64,000 nt of DNA from Paracoccus aminophilus JCM 7686 (GTDB lineage Bacteria > Pseudomonadota > Alphaproteobacteria > Rhodobacterales > Rhodobacteraceae), in contig NC_022042.1 in the NCBI RefSeq assembly GCF_000444995.1, positions 54,165-118,164 on the forward strand, written 5' to 3'. The notes under the pieces are model-generated. The model was not told the DNA's origin. It ran no database searches and saw nothing but the letters and a program-made list of their open reading frames with translations. A program made the position numbers and the translations under genes. Shown one piece after another: positions 36,778 to 46,103 of the stretch. Within the stretch, counting starts at the first letter, position 1. The number at the start of each line of letters is the position of its first letter.

Positions 36778-38379
36778 ATGACGACTTATGATGCCGTGAT
36801 CATCGGCGGCGGCCATAACGGCCTTGTCTGCGGCGCCTATCTGGCGAAGGCGGGCCAAAAGGTGCTGGTGCTCGAACGCCGCGCGCTGATCGGGGGCGCC
36901 TGCGTGACCGAGGAGCTTTGGCCGGGCTATCACGTCTCGACCGCCTCGCATATGCTGGGGATGATGCAGCCGCGCGTGGTCGTGGATCTCGAGCTTGAAA
37001 AATTCGGCTATGGCGCGATTGCGACGCCGCCGGGCGTGCATCTGATCGAGGGGGTCGGTCCGGTCGTGTTGTGGCAGGATGCGGCGAAACTACAGGCCGA
37101 ATTCGCGCGATTCTCCAAGCGCGACGCCGAGAATTATCCGAAGTTTCAGGCCCATCTCGCCAAGGTCGCGCCGCATTTCCAACGGCTTTTGTGGCAAGTT
37201 CCGCCCGATCCGGCCAAGCCCGGATTGCGGTCCCTGGTGGGGCTGGCGCGCACCGCGCTTGCCAATCGCGGGCTGCTTCCGGCCTTCCATGATGTGACCG
37301 ATCTCATCACCATGTCGGCCTGGGATTATCTCGCGCGCTGGTTCGAAAGCCCCGAGGTTCTGGCGATCCTTGGCTATTATCCGGCGGCGGCGGCGGGGCA
37401 ATCGAACTCGATCCATGATCCGGGCACGGCTTATTTCCTGCTGCGCAACCACCTGCGCGAGCCGGGTTTCGGCCCCGCGGGCGGCACGGGGCTCGCGCGC
37501 GGCGGCATGGGCTCGGTCACGCAGGCGATCGCGGCCTCGGGGCGACGCTATGGCCTTGAAATCCGCGAGAATGCCGAGGTCGAGGAGGTGCTGATCGAAG
37601 GCGCGCGCGCCAGTGGTGTGCGGCTGATCGGCGGCGAGATCATTCGCGCCCGCAGCGTGATCTCGAATGCCGCGACCCAGCATCTTTTCGGCGATCTCGT
37701 GCCCGAAAGCGCCGCGCCCGAGCCCTTCCGGCGCGAGGTGACGGCGATCCACAGCCAATCCACCGCCTTCAAGATCCATCTCGCCGTCGATACCCCGCCC
37801 CCCTTCACCGGGCTGCGCGAGGCGGGCTATCCCCATGACGCGCCGGTGCAGGTCACGCTGGCACCCAGCCTCGACTATATCGAGCGCGCCTATCACGAGA
37901 TGAAGCTCGGCGAGCTGTCGTCGCGCCCCTATATGACCGTGCAATGTCCGACGCTGATCGACCCGTCGCTCGCGCCCAAGGGCAAACATCTGCTCTCGCT
38001 TTACGGCGGCCATGTCCCGCCTGCGGCCAAGGGCGAGCGGCGTGGCGAGAACTTCCGCGAAGCGCTGTTTCAGCGCGTGCTCGACACGATTTCCGCCCAT
38101 GCGCCGGGCTGGGATCGGGTCTGGCATCACCGCCAGATCCTGCTCGCAGAGGATTACGAAGAGATCTTTCGCCTGCCCGGCGGCAGCCCCCATCACGGCG
38201 ATCTGACGCCGGATCAGCTGTTCTTCCGCCGTCCGATCCGGGGCTTTGCCGATTACCGCACCCCGGTGGCGGGGCTCTATCTGTGCGGGGCGTCCGCCCA
38301 TCCCGGCGGCGGGGTCACCGGCGTTCCGGGCTATAATGCGGCGCGGGTCGTCGGGCGCGATCTCGGTGCGCGGCTGTGA
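36778..38379 (+). CDS. Phytoene-desaturase-like FAD-dependent oxidoreductase
   Basis: 533 residues. N-terminal dinucleotide fold DAVIIGGGHNGLVCGAYLAK with the second conserved block (KVLVLERRALIGGACVTEE) and a C-terminal flavin-closing motif (GLYLCGASAHPGGGVTGVPG). It belongs to the carotenoid-desaturase/amine-oxidase-related group whose bacterial members outside carotenoid clusters have mostly unknown substrates. No carotenoid genes are nearby, so a catabolic oxidation is more likely. ATG 36778 sits directly before the nucleotide-binding strand; an in-frame ATG at 36730 is possible. Confidence 0.87.
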   Translation: MTTYDAVIIGGGHNGLVCGAYLAKAGQKVLVLERRALIGGACVTEELWPGYHVSTASHMLGMMQPRVVVDLELEKFGYGAIATPPGVHLIEGVGPVVLWQDAAKLQAEFARFSKRDAENYPKFQAHLAKVAPHFQRLLWQVPPDPAKPGLRSLVGLARTALANRGLLPAFHDVTDLITMSAWDYLARWFESPEVLAILGYYPAAAAGQSNSIHDPGTAYFLLRNHLREPGFGPAGGTGLARGGMGSVTQAIAASGRRYGLEIRENAEVEEVLIEGARASGVRLIGGEIIRARSVISNAATQHLFGDLVPESAAPEPFRREVTAIHSQSTAFKIHLAVDTPPPFTGLREAGYPHDAPVQVTLAPSLDYIERAYHEMKLGELSSRPYMTVQCPTLIDPSLAPKGKHLLSLYGGHVPPAAKGERRGENFREALFQRVLDTISAHAPGWDRVWHHRQILLAEDYEEIFRLPGGSPHHGDLTPDQLFFRRPIRGFADYRTPVAGLYLCGASAHPGGGVTGVPGYNAARVVGRDLGARL

Positions 38380-38416
38380 TTTTTGGGGCGGACTGAGACG
38401 GCCCGCCCGTCAGCCT

Positions 38417-39175
38417 TCAGGCGGGAAAGCCCAGATCGGTCTCGATCAGCGAGACCGCGCGGGCCAAGGCGTCGTGATAGCGCTCGGGGTCGGACAGGCT
38501 CATGCGCTCGACCGGACCGGCGACGCCGACCGCGCCGATGACCTTGTTCGAGGGCGTCTTGATCGCGCGCGCAAACGAGGTCACGCCGAGGCGATATTCG
38601 CCGCTGGTCGTCGCATAGCCGCGCGCCCGGACATCGGCCAATTGCGCCTGCAATTCGGGCAGCGAGCCCACGGTGTTTTCGGTGAATTTCTGGATCATTT
38701 CGCCGACGCCCAAAAGCTCCTCATGCGGCAGCCAGGCCAGCATCGCCTTGCCAGAGCTGGTGCAGAAGGCCGGTTCGCGCTCGCCATTCGAGACATAGGT
38801 CCGCACCGCATGGGGCCCGTCGACCTTGTCGATGTAAAGCACCTGCCCCTGATCGAAGACCGACAGATGCGCGGTCTCTTCGGTGTCTTGCGACAGCTGC
38901 GCCAGATGGCGGCCCGCGACCGTCGGCAGGCTCAGCCGGTCATAGACCCGCCGCCCCATTTCCCATTGCCGCAAGGTCGGGCGATAGGTGCGCGTGGCCG
39001 CGTCGCGGGTGACATAGCCGCAGGCTTCAAGCGTCTGCAAAAGCCGGTGCGCATTGCTTTTCGAGATACCGCATTCATTGGCCAAAGCCGTGAGATTACA
39101 AAGCTCTGGGTTCTGCGCCATCGCTTCCAAGACGCGCAGACCTTTGACGACCGTTGTTTCCACCCTTTGCCTCAT
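38417..39175 (-). CDS. IclR-family transcriptional regulator
   Basis: 252 residues: winged helix at about 8-70 (CNLTALANECGISKSNAHRL then LQTLEACGYV) and the IclR effector domain at about 80-250 (SLPTVAGRHLAQLS, FCTSSGKAMLAWLP, GEYRLGVTSFA). IclR proteins sense small carboxylates. Palindromes of one type lie upstream of its own gene and of operons on both sides (39189, 44533, 47149), so it is the best candidate regulator for the 36-58 kb catabolic region. Confidence 0.92.
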   Translation of the reverse strand: MRQRVETTVVKGLRVLEAMAQNPELCNLTALANECGISKSNAHRLLQTLEACGYVTRDAATRTYRPTLRQWEMGRRVYDRLSLPTVAGRHLAQLSQDTEETAHLSVFDQGQVLYIDKVDGPHAVRTYVSNGEREPAFCTSSGKAMLAWLPHEELLGVGEMIQKFTENTVGSLPELQAQLADVRARGYATTSGEYRLGVTSFARAIKTPSNKVIGAVGVAGPVERMSLSDPERYHDALARAVSLIETDLGFPA

Positions 39176-39188
39176 CCTCGTTCGGTAA

Positions 39189-39213
39189 TTCCACTATATG
39201 GAACTATTTTCAG
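39189..39213. promoter_or_regulatory. IclR-type operator upstream of the IclR gene
   Basis: Perfect palindrome TTCCA-ctata-TGGAA (39189-39203) overlapping a second, weaker copy TGGAA-ctatt-TTCAG (39199-39213). It lies 14 bases before the IclR start codon, where it would give autoregulation. Confidence 0.65.
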
Positions 39214-39252
39214 GATTTTGGCAAGGCCTCCGGCGCGTTTTCCGGCCTTTTC

Positions 39253-40860
39253 TCAGGCCACTTTCAGGTCCATTCGAAGCGCCAAACGCTGGTCCAGCCA
39301 ACCGGGATCAAGCGTCGGCACCGAGGCGATCAGCTTGCGGGTGTAATCCTCTTTCGGCGCGCCCAAAATCTTGGCGGTGGCGCCGGATTCCACGATTCGG
39401 CCGTGGCGCATCACCACCACCTCGTCGGCAATCGCCCGCACCGTCGCGAGGTCATGGGTGATGAAAAGGATCGAGAGATCGCGCTCGGCCTGCACCCGGG
39501 CAAGCAGGCGCAGGATATCGCCCTGCACGACCTGATCGAGCGCCGAAGTCACCTCGTCGCAGATGAGCAATTTCGGATCGGCCAGCAAGGCGCGCGCCAA
39601 CGCGACGCGCTGCTTTTGCCCGCCGGACAGCTCTCCGGGGAAGCGGTCGGCCAAGGCGGGGTCGAGTTCCATCGAGCGCAGGATCTCGTCGATCCGCGCC
39701 TTCAGGGCGGCCCCCTTCAAGCCAAGGAAATGCCGCGCCGGATGGCCCAGCAATTCGCTGACCCTTTGGCGCGGGTTCAGCGAGGTATCGGGCGATTGAT
39801 GGACCAGTTGCACATCGCGCAACTGCGCCAGACTGCGGCGGTCGAGCTTGGGCGGCAGCGCCGCATCGTCGAGCGTGATCTGGCCCTGTCGCGCGGGCAA
39901 AAGCCCCGCGATCACCCGCGCCAAGGTCGATTTCCCCGAGCCGCTTTCGCCGACAATCGCCACCGTCCGCCCTTGCCCCAGCGAGAGCGCGACATCGGAA
40001 ATCACGTCACCGCCACCGGGATAGCCCGCCGTGACGCGCTCGATATTCAGCCGCGCCGGGGTCGCGGGACGAACCGGCGCATCCATCTCGCGGATGGTCC
40101 AAAGCGTGCGGGTATAGGGGTCTTTCGGCGCGTCGAGGATCTGGCGCACCGTGCCTTCCTCAAGGATCCGCCCCTGCCGCATGATCGCCAGCCGATCCGA
40201 GACCTGCGCGACCACCGCCAGATCATGGCTGATGAACAAGGCCGCCGTGCCGCGCTCGCGCACCACACGGCGCAAAGCGGCCAGAACCTCGACCTGCGTC
40301 GTGACATCCAGCGCGGTCGTCGGCTCGTCAAAGACGATCAGATCAGGCTCGCAGATCATCGCCATCGCGGTCATCACACGCTGCAACTGCCCGCCCGAAA
40401 CCTCATGCGGATAAGAGCCCGCGATGCGCGCCGGATCGGGCAGGCCGAGCTCGGCAAAAAGCGCGAGCGCGCGGGCTTGCGCCGCCTCGCGCGACAGATG
40501 GCCATGACGCAGCGCGGTCTCGACGGTCTGGTCGATCAGGCGGAACCCGGGGTTGAAAGCAGCGGCGGCGCTTTGCGCGACATAGGCGATGCGGTCGCCC
40601 TGCAAGGCGCGCAGCCGGGCGGGCGGCAGCGCGCGCAGGTCGTGACCTGCAAAGCCGATCTCGCCGCTCGCGATCCGGCAGCCCGGTCGCGCGTGGCCCA
40701 TCGCCGCGAGCCCCAAGGTCGATTTGCCAGAGCCGCTTTCGCCGACCAGCCCCAGCACCTCGCCCTTGGCAAGCGCCAGCGAGACGCCGTCGAGAATGGC
40801 GGTCTCTTGCCCGCGCGCGCCAGCCGTCACGCGCAGATCGCGCAGATGAAGCAGCGTCAT
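39253..40860 (-). CDS. Dipeptide/oligopeptide-type ABC transporter, fused double ATPase (DppD-DppF)
   Basis: 535 residues made of two ABC domains in one chain: first at about 1-245 (Walker [17 protein letters not shown], Walker B LIVFDEPTTALD), second at about 275-530 ([16 protein letters not shown], signature LSGGQKQRVALARAL, LLICDEVTSALD). Such fusions (as in GsiA/YejF) replace separate DppD and DppF. It energises the two permeases encoded upstream; 4-base overlap with the DppC-type gene. Confidence 0.93.
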   Translation of the reverse strand: MTLLHLRDLRVTAGARGQETAILDGVSLALAKGEVLGLVGESGSGKSTLGLAAMGHARPGCRIASGEIGFAGHDLRALPPARLRALQGDRIAYVAQSAAAAFNPGFRLIDQTVETALRHGHLSREAAQARALALFAELGLPDPARIAGSYPHEVSGGQLQRVMTAMAMICEPDLIVFDEPTTALDVTTQVEVLAALRRVVRERGTAALFISHDLAVVAQVSDRLAIMRQGRILEEGTVRQILDAPKDPYTRTLWTIREMDAPVRPATPARLNIERVTAGYPGGGDVISDVALSLGQGRTVAIVGESGSGKSTLARVIAGLLPARQGQITLDDAALPPKLDRRSLAQLRDVQLVHQSPDTSLNPRQRVSELLGHPARHFLGLKGAALKARIDEILRSMELDPALADRFPGELSGGQKQRVALARALLADPKLLICDEVTSALDQVVQGDILRLLARVQAERDLSILFITHDLATVRAIADEVVVMRHGRIVESGATAKILGAPKEDYTRKLIASVPTLDPGWLDQRLALRMDLKVA

Positions 40861-41726
40861 CGCGAGCCTCCGGCGCGGTTTTCCAGCCAGCCGTCGGCGA
40901 CGTAATTCACCGCCAGCGTCAGCACGGCGATGCAGATCGCGGGCAGGATCGGGGTGATCTGGCCGCGGCTGATGAGCGAGGCGTTTTCGCGCACCATCGA
41001 GCCCCAGTCAGCGGTCGGCGGTTGCAGACCGACGCCCAAAAACGAGAGCCCCGAGATCGCCAGAAAGACGAAGCAAAAGCGCAGCCCGAATTCCGCGACC
41101 ACCGTCGGCAGGATATTCGGCAGGATCTCGCGCGTCATGATCCGCAAGCCGCTGTCACCGCGCAGGCGTGCGACCTCGATGAAGTCCATCACCGCGACAT
41201 CGCGGGCCGAGGCGCGCGCGACGCGAAAGACCTTGGCGCTGTCGAGAAGCGCAAGGATCAGCACCAGATTGACCGCCGAAGCGCCAAAGACGGTGAGCAG
41301 GAGCAGCGAGAAAATCAGGCTCGGCATCGACAAAAGGATGTCGGCCAGCCGCGAGATCAGCTGATCGCGCCAACCGCTGCGCAGGGCGCTGTAGATCCCC
41401 GCCGCCATGCCGACCGCAAAGGCCAGAGCGGTTGTCGCCAGCGCGATCCCGATCGTATTGCGTGCGCCATAGATCAGCCGTGACAGAAGGTCTCGGCCCA
41501 GTTGATCGGTGCCAAGATAGGTCGGCGCGGCCCAAGCCTGATAGGGCCGCCCAACGATCTGCGCCTCGCCAAAGGGCGCGATCAGCGGCGCGAAAATCGC
41601 GACCAGCGCATAAAGCGCGATGATGGCCAGCCCGATCTGGGCGCTGAGGCCAAGTCCGGCAATCGCTTGAAGAGCGGCCGAACGGCGGCGCGGCAGCGCC
41701 TTGGCGGGATGGAGTTCAGCGGGCAT
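40857..41726 (-). CDS. Dipeptide-type ABC transporter permease (DppC-like)
   Basis: 289 residues; N-terminal span, the typical GTDQLGRDLLSRLIYGAR stretch after it, four to five more spans, and the EAA loop (RVARASARDVAVMDFIEVAR). ATG 41726 is taken; it overlaps the DppB-type gene by 11 bases. A start at 41747 would add seven residues. Confidence 0.92.
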   Translation of the reverse strand: MPAELHPAKALPRRRSAALQAIAGLGLSAQIGLAIIALYALVAIFAPLIAPFGEAQIVGRPYQAWAAPTYLGTDQLGRDLLSRLIYGARNTIGIALATTALAFAVGMAAGIYSALRSGWRDQLISRLADILLSMPSLIFSLLLLTVFGASAVNLVLILALLDSAKVFRVARASARDVAVMDFIEVARLRGDSGLRIMTREILPNILPTVVAEFGLRFCFVFLAISGLSFLGVGLQPPTADWGSMVRENASLISRGQITPILPAICIAVLTLAVNYVADGWLENRAGGSR

Positions 41727-42822
41727 GGAGTTGACGCGGATTGGCAAGGATCGCGATCACATCGGCGATCAGATTGAAGAGGATATAGGTCGCGGCAAAG
41801 ATCAAAGCGCAGGCCTGCACCACCGGAATATCGCGCTGCTTGACCGCATCGACCATCAGCTGGCCAATGCCGGGATAGACGAAAACCACCTCGACCATGA
41901 CGACGCCCGCGATCAGATAGGCCAAGTTCAGCGCAACCACGGTCGCGACCGGCCCCCAAGCGTTGCGAAGCGCGTGCCGCCCGACGATGCGGGTCGGCGC
42001 AAGGCCCTTCAACCGCGCCATCTCGACCCATTGCGACGACAAAAGCGAGATCAGAACCGCCCGCGTCATCCGCATCATATGAGCGATAATCACCAGCCCC
42101 AGCACGGTCGCCGGCAGCGAGATCTTCCACATATGCTCCCAAAATCCGGTGCGCTCATTGACCGAGGCGAGGATGGGGAAACGCGGGATCGCTTCCAGCC
42201 CGGTTTGCGTCGCCTGACTGAGCCAGCCGGGCAAAAGCTGGGCGAGCTCCGAATGCAGGAAAATATCCTTCGAAATGACCAGATAGGTCAGCAGATAGGC
42301 CAGGAAGAACTCGGGGAAAGAGATGGTGATCAGCGTGAGCGCGCTGATGGTGCGGTCAAACAGGCTGCCCCGCCACAAGGCGCAAAGGACGCCCAGCCCA
42401 ATCGCCAAAGGCACCGCGATGCTGGCCGCGACGGTCGCAAGGATCAGCGTATTCTTCAGGCGTGGCGCGATCATCGCCGTCACCGGGCGCGGCCGGTTCG
42501 GTTTTGACGACAACGACAGGCCGAAATCGCCTTGGACCACGCCGCCGATCCACGCCCCGTAGCGCGTCGCCAGCGGCTGATCGAGGCCCAACTGATGTTC
42601 AAGGATCGCGACCTGCTCGGGCGTTGCGGAACGGCCAAGCGAGCTGCGCGCGAAATCGCCTGGCAAAGCCTCGATGGCGGCAAAGATCACGATGGAAATG
42701 ATCCAGAGCGTGAACAGCCCCAGTGCCAGCCGGAATCCGATAATGCGCGCCAGCCGCGCCAGGATCGGACGCCGCGTGACAATTGGGCTCGGGCCGGAAA
42801 GGTGGGTTTCGCTATGTGACAT
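41716..42822 (-). CDS. Dipeptide-type ABC transporter permease (DppB-like)
   Basis: 368 residues; first span RLALGLFTLWIISIVIFAAI, long periplasmic loop with the DppB hallmark (LGLDQPLATRYGAWIGGVVQ), further spans and the EAA loop (MARLKGLAPTRIVGRHALRN). About 50 residues longer than most DppB proteins because of an insertion at about 190-230 (HSELAQLLPGWLSQATQTGL). First permease of the operon, 66 bases after the binding-protein gene. Confidence 0.91.
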   Translation of the reverse strand: MSHSETHLSGPSPIVTRRPILARLARIIGFRLALGLFTLWIISIVIFAAIEALPGDFARSSLGRSATPEQVAILEHQLGLDQPLATRYGAWIGGVVQGDFGLSLSSKPNRPRPVTAMIAPRLKNTLILATVAASIAVPLAIGLGVLCALWRGSLFDRTISALTLITISFPEFFLAYLLTYLVISKDIFLHSELAQLLPGWLSQATQTGLEAIPRFPILASVNERTGFWEHMWKISLPATVLGLVIIAHMMRMTRAVLISLLSSQWVEMARLKGLAPTRIVGRHALRNAWGPVATVVALNLAYLIAGVVMVEVVFVYPGIGQLMVDAVKQRDIPVVQACALIFAATYILFNLIADVIAILANPRQLHAR

Positions 42823-42888
42823 CGACCGGGTTTGGACCAAAGGCAAAGGCCGGGGCAGTCTGGCCGCCCCGGCGAGGATTTCAGCGGA

Positions 42889-44475
42889 TCAGGCCTCTTC
42901 GACCCACCAGCGCGAGATGAAGTGCCAGCCGTCGAGCTCATAGGCGGTCGAAAGCGCCTCGCCGTGCTTGATGCGGGTGCTGCGCGCCCAGACGTTGTTC
43001 GGGATCAGCGGCGTGATCGAGCCGCCCTCGTCATGGACGATCTGCTGCATCTCGCCATACATCTCGGCGCGCTTGGCCTCGTCGAGCTCGGCGCGGGCCT
43101 CGACCAGCAGCTTTTCAAAGCGCTCGTTGTTGAAATGGCTGTCGTTCCACGGCGCGTCCTTCTGGAAGGCGACCGAGAAGAACATGTCTTCGGTCGGGCG
43201 TCCGCCCCAGTCGGTGGTGATGAAGGGCTTTTTCAGCCAGACATCGGACCAATAGCTGTCAGCGGGCTCGTTGACGACATTCACATTGATGCCGACCTGG
43301 GCGAGATTGGCCTGATAAAGCGCCGCCGCATCGACCGCGGTCGAGAAGGTCGCGACCGAGGTCGAGAGATCCAGCGCCGCGCCGTCATAGCCCGATTTCT
43401 TCAGGTGGAACTTCGCCTTGTCGGGGTCGTGCTGGCGCTGCGGGATATTGGGGTTGTAATAGCGGTAAGCCGGGGTAATCGGCTGGTCATTGCCAACGAT
43501 GCCATGGCCGTTCAGCGCGACATCGAGCAGCGCCTCGCGATCGACCGCATATTTCAGCGCCAGCCGGAAATCCTGATCCGAATAGGGCGCAACATCGGTG
43601 AAGACGGTGAAGCCGTAGAAGCGGAAGCCCGGAGCCTCCTCAACCTTCAGCTCGGGATTGGCGGTGATGATGTCGAGCGCGCGGGTGTCGGGGCGGTCGA
43701 TCACATCGACTTCGCCCGCGAGCAGCGCATTCTGGCGCGCGGTCGGATCGGCGATGGTCAGGATCTCGGCGCGGTCAAGGAAGCCGACATTGCTGTTCCA
43801 GTAATTGTCGGCACGCTCGACCACAGCGCGGATGCCCGGATCATATTCGGTCAGGCGGTAAGGCCCGGCGCGGCGGCCGTCATCTTCCCAATCAATCGCG
43901 CCATCGGCATCGGCCTGACCGATGCAAAGCTGGTAATCATTGAGCAGGAAGGGGAAATCGGCATCGCCCGAATTCAGCGTAAAGACCACGACCTTGTCGC
44001 CATCCGCAGCAATATCCTTGATATTGCTGACGGTTTCCTTCGCGACCGAAGTCGTGTCCGGCGTGCGGTGGAAGTTGATCGAGGCGATGACGTCAGCGGG
44101 CGTCACCTTCTTGCCGTTGTGGAACTCGGCGTCGCGCAGGGTGATCTTCCACTTGGTCGCGCCTTCCGAGCCTTCCCAGCTTTCGGCGAGATTGCCTTCC
44201 AGCTTGTTGTCCGGCACGACCGTCGTCAGGCGGGCATGGATCGTATAGGACAGGAGGATCCCCAGACCATGCGAATAGGTGCCCGGCACGGTCGAATCCG
44301 AGGTCGAGCCATGCGAGATCCCCGCGACGATCGAGCCCCCGCGTTTCGGACCAGCCGCCAAAGCCCCTTTGGGCAGCCAGAGCCCGCCCGCCGTCAGCCC
44401 AAGCCCCAGCGCCGCCGCGCCTTGCATCAGACCGCGCCGGGACAGGGTCAGGTCCGTCTTTCTCTCAGTCGTCAT
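42889..44475 (-). CDS. Dipeptide-type ABC transporter substrate-binding protein (SBP family 5), Tat-exported
   Basis: 528 residues. The N-terminus has a twin-arginine signal (TLSRRGLMQGAAALGLGLTA), so the protein is exported folded. The mature part is SBP_bac_5: NLAESWEGSEGATKWKITLR, FHNGKKVTPADVIASINFHR, AVDREALLDVALNGHG. These proteins bind peptides, nickel, opines or other small solutes; the ligand here is unknown. ATG 44475 begins the Tat signal. First gene of the ABC operon, behind the operator at 44533. Confidence 0.92.
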   Translation of the reverse strand: MTTERKTDLTLSRRGLMQGAAALGLGLTAGGLWLPKGALAAGPKRGGSIVAGISHGSTSDSTVPGTYSHGLGILLSYTIHARLTTVVPDNKLEGNLAESWEGSEGATKWKITLRDAEFHNGKKVTPADVIASINFHRTPDTTSVAKETVSNIKDIAADGDKVVVFTLNSGDADFPFLLNDYQLCIGQADADGAIDWEDDGRRAGPYRLTEYDPGIRAVVERADNYWNSNVGFLDRAEILTIADPTARQNALLAGEVDVIDRPDTRALDIITANPELKVEEAPGFRFYGFTVFTDVAPYSDQDFRLALKYAVDREALLDVALNGHGIVGNDQPITPAYRYYNPNIPQRQHDPDKAKFHLKKSGYDGAALDLSTSVATFSTAVDAAALYQANLAQVGINVNVVNEPADSYWSDVWLKKPFITTDWGGRPTEDMFFSVAFQKDAPWNDSHFNNERFEKLLVEARAELDEAKRAEMYGEMQQIVHDEGGSITPLIPNNVWARSTRIKHGEALSTAYELDGWHFISRWWVEEA

Positions 44476-44532
44476 GAAAGTCTCCGCTGATCGCGAAGGC
44501 GGTTCCGATAACCGCCGTGTTGTTGCGTTAAT

Positions 44533-44549
44533 TGGAACTATATTCCAAA
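44533..44549. promoter_or_regulatory. IclR-type operator upstream of the ABC operon
   Basis: TTGGAA-ctata-TTCCAA, a perfect 17-base palindrome 57 bases before the binding-protein start. Same half site and same ctata centre as 39189 and 47149. It also lies beyond the end of the GMC-oxidoreductase gene (stop near 44616). Confidence 0.7.
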
Positions 44550-44615
44550 AAACGGCACAAAATGAAGCAAAAACGGGAGAAAGACATCCCAAATATCACG
44601 ACCAAAGCAGTCGTT

Positions 44616-46091
44616 TTATTCTGCCAAAAGCTCTGCCGCCTTCATTCCGATCAACATCACGGTTGCGGCGATGTTCACGCTGACCATCGTCGGCATGACC
44701 GAGGCATCCGCGACGCGCAGATTCGCGCAGCCCCGAACGCGCAGCTTGGAATCGACCACCGCAAGCGGATCGGAGCCCGCGCCCATCTTGGCCGTGCCCG
44801 CCGGGTGATAGCCGGTCAACGCGGTCTCGCGCGCGAAGGCGCCAAGGGTCGCGTCGTCGGTCGCATCTGCTCCCGGCGCCAGTTCCTCGGCGCGCCAGCC
44901 GTCAAAGGCGGGCGCTGCAAAGACGCGGCGGACCAGACGCAGCCCCTCGGTCATCACGCGCAGGTCATAGCCGTCGGGGTCCGAGAAGAAATCGGTCTCG
45001 ATCCGCAAAGGTGCCGCCACATCCGCCGCCGTCAGCCGCACGCTGCCCTCGGATCGGGCGCGGTTCACGCTGAGATAGGCGGTGAAGCCGTCCTCGGCGG
45101 TCGGATAGCCCGCTTGCAGGGTCTGGCGGTCGTAAAGCTCGGGGCCGAATTGGATCTCGATATCGGGCCAATCGCCGGGATCGGCGACATTGGCGAAAAG
45201 GACGCCGATGTAATTCCAGAAGGCATCGCGGCCGGTCGGACGCGTGGCGCGCAGGTTCAAGGCCGCCGCCGGATGGTCGAGCAAATGCCGCCCGACGCCC
45301 GGCAGATCGACGCGGGGGGCGATGCCCAAAGCGGCGAGCTCCTCCGCCGGGCCAATGCCGGACAGAAGCAGCAGCCGCGCGGTGTCGATGGCGCCCGCCG
45401 ACAGGATCACCTCGGCGCGGGCGGTGAACGCGCCGCGATTGGTCTCGACCGCTTCGATGCGGTGATCGGCATCAAGGCGCAGGCGCGAGACCTCGGTTTC
45501 GGTCAGGACATGCAGGTTCGCGGGCAAGGGGCCGCGCAGGAAGGCCGCCGCCGAGGATTGCCGCGCCGCACCGGTCTTGGAGAAACGATAGCGCCCGATG
45601 CCCTCGCGCATCTCGGTGGCGAAGTCGATCTCGTCAAAGCCGCTTTCGCGCACCGCCTCCCACATCACGCGATGGCCGGGCGCGTCGGGCGCCTCGCTTT
45701 CAATGGCAATGCGCGCTTCGAGCGCCTCGAACAGCCGCGTGGCCTCCTCCGGGCCCCAGCCCTCCGCGCCCTTGGCCTCCCATTCGGCGAAGTCGCGGGC
45801 GGGCGGGCGGAACCAGATGCAGGTGTTGCGCGAGGTCGAGCCGCCAAGGACGCGGCTCGTCGGCATCAGAAAGCGCGCGCGCTGGCCTTCGGGCAGCACC
45901 ACCGGCAGGTTGCGGGCAATCGCGGTCTCACCAAGCTCGGAAAACCGCGCGAGGTCATGGATCGCGGGCAGATCATCGACCGGCCCGGCCTCCAGCAGCG
46001 CGACCGTGCCGCTGATCTTTTCGGCGAGAACGCGGGCAAGCACCGCGCCCGCACCGCCGCCGCCAATGACGATATAGTCGTAGCTTTGCAT
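44616..46091 (-). CDS. GMC-family FAD oxidoreductase (choline-dehydrogenase-like)
   Basis: 491 residues. FAD-binding strand YDYIVIGGGGAGAVLARVLA, GMC signature region SRVLGGSTSRNTCIWFRP, second signature GAIDTARLLLLSGIG and the C-terminal catalytic histidine region (LTGYHPAGTAKMG; NIAATVMLIG at the end). The family oxidises alcohols to aldehydes or ketones. Shorter than choline dehydrogenase (about 550), so the alcohol substrate is open. 12 bases downstream of the SDR gene on the same strand. Confidence 0.93.
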   Translation of the reverse strand: MQSYDYIVIGGGGAGAVLARVLAEKISGTVALLEAGPVDDLPAIHDLARFSELGETAIARNLPVVLPEGQRARFLMPTSRVLGGSTSRNTCIWFRPPARDFAEWEAKGAEGWGPEEATRLFEALEARIAIESEAPDAPGHRVMWEAVRESGFDEIDFATEMREGIGRYRFSKTGAARQSSAAAFLRGPLPANLHVLTETEVSRLRLDADHRIEAVETNRGAFTARAEVILSAGAIDTARLLLLSGIGPAEELAALGIAPRVDLPGVGRHLLDHPAAALNLRATRPTGRDAFWNYIGVLFANVADPGDWPDIEIQFGPELYDRQTLQAGYPTAEDGFTAYLSVNRARSEGSVRLTAADVAAPLRIETDFFSDPDGYDLRVMTEGLRLVRRVFAAPAFDGWRAEELAPGADATDDATLGAFARETALTGYHPAGTAKMGAGSDPLAVVDSKLRVRGCANLRVADASVMPTMVSVNIAATVMLIGMKAAELLAE

Positions 46092-46103
46092 GTTCGGCCC
46101 CCG

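Noticed and set aside
42832..44490. A 552-codon plus-strand frame opposite the SBP_bac_5 gene
   Set aside because: Antisense shadow of a Tat-exported binding protein with clear motifs.
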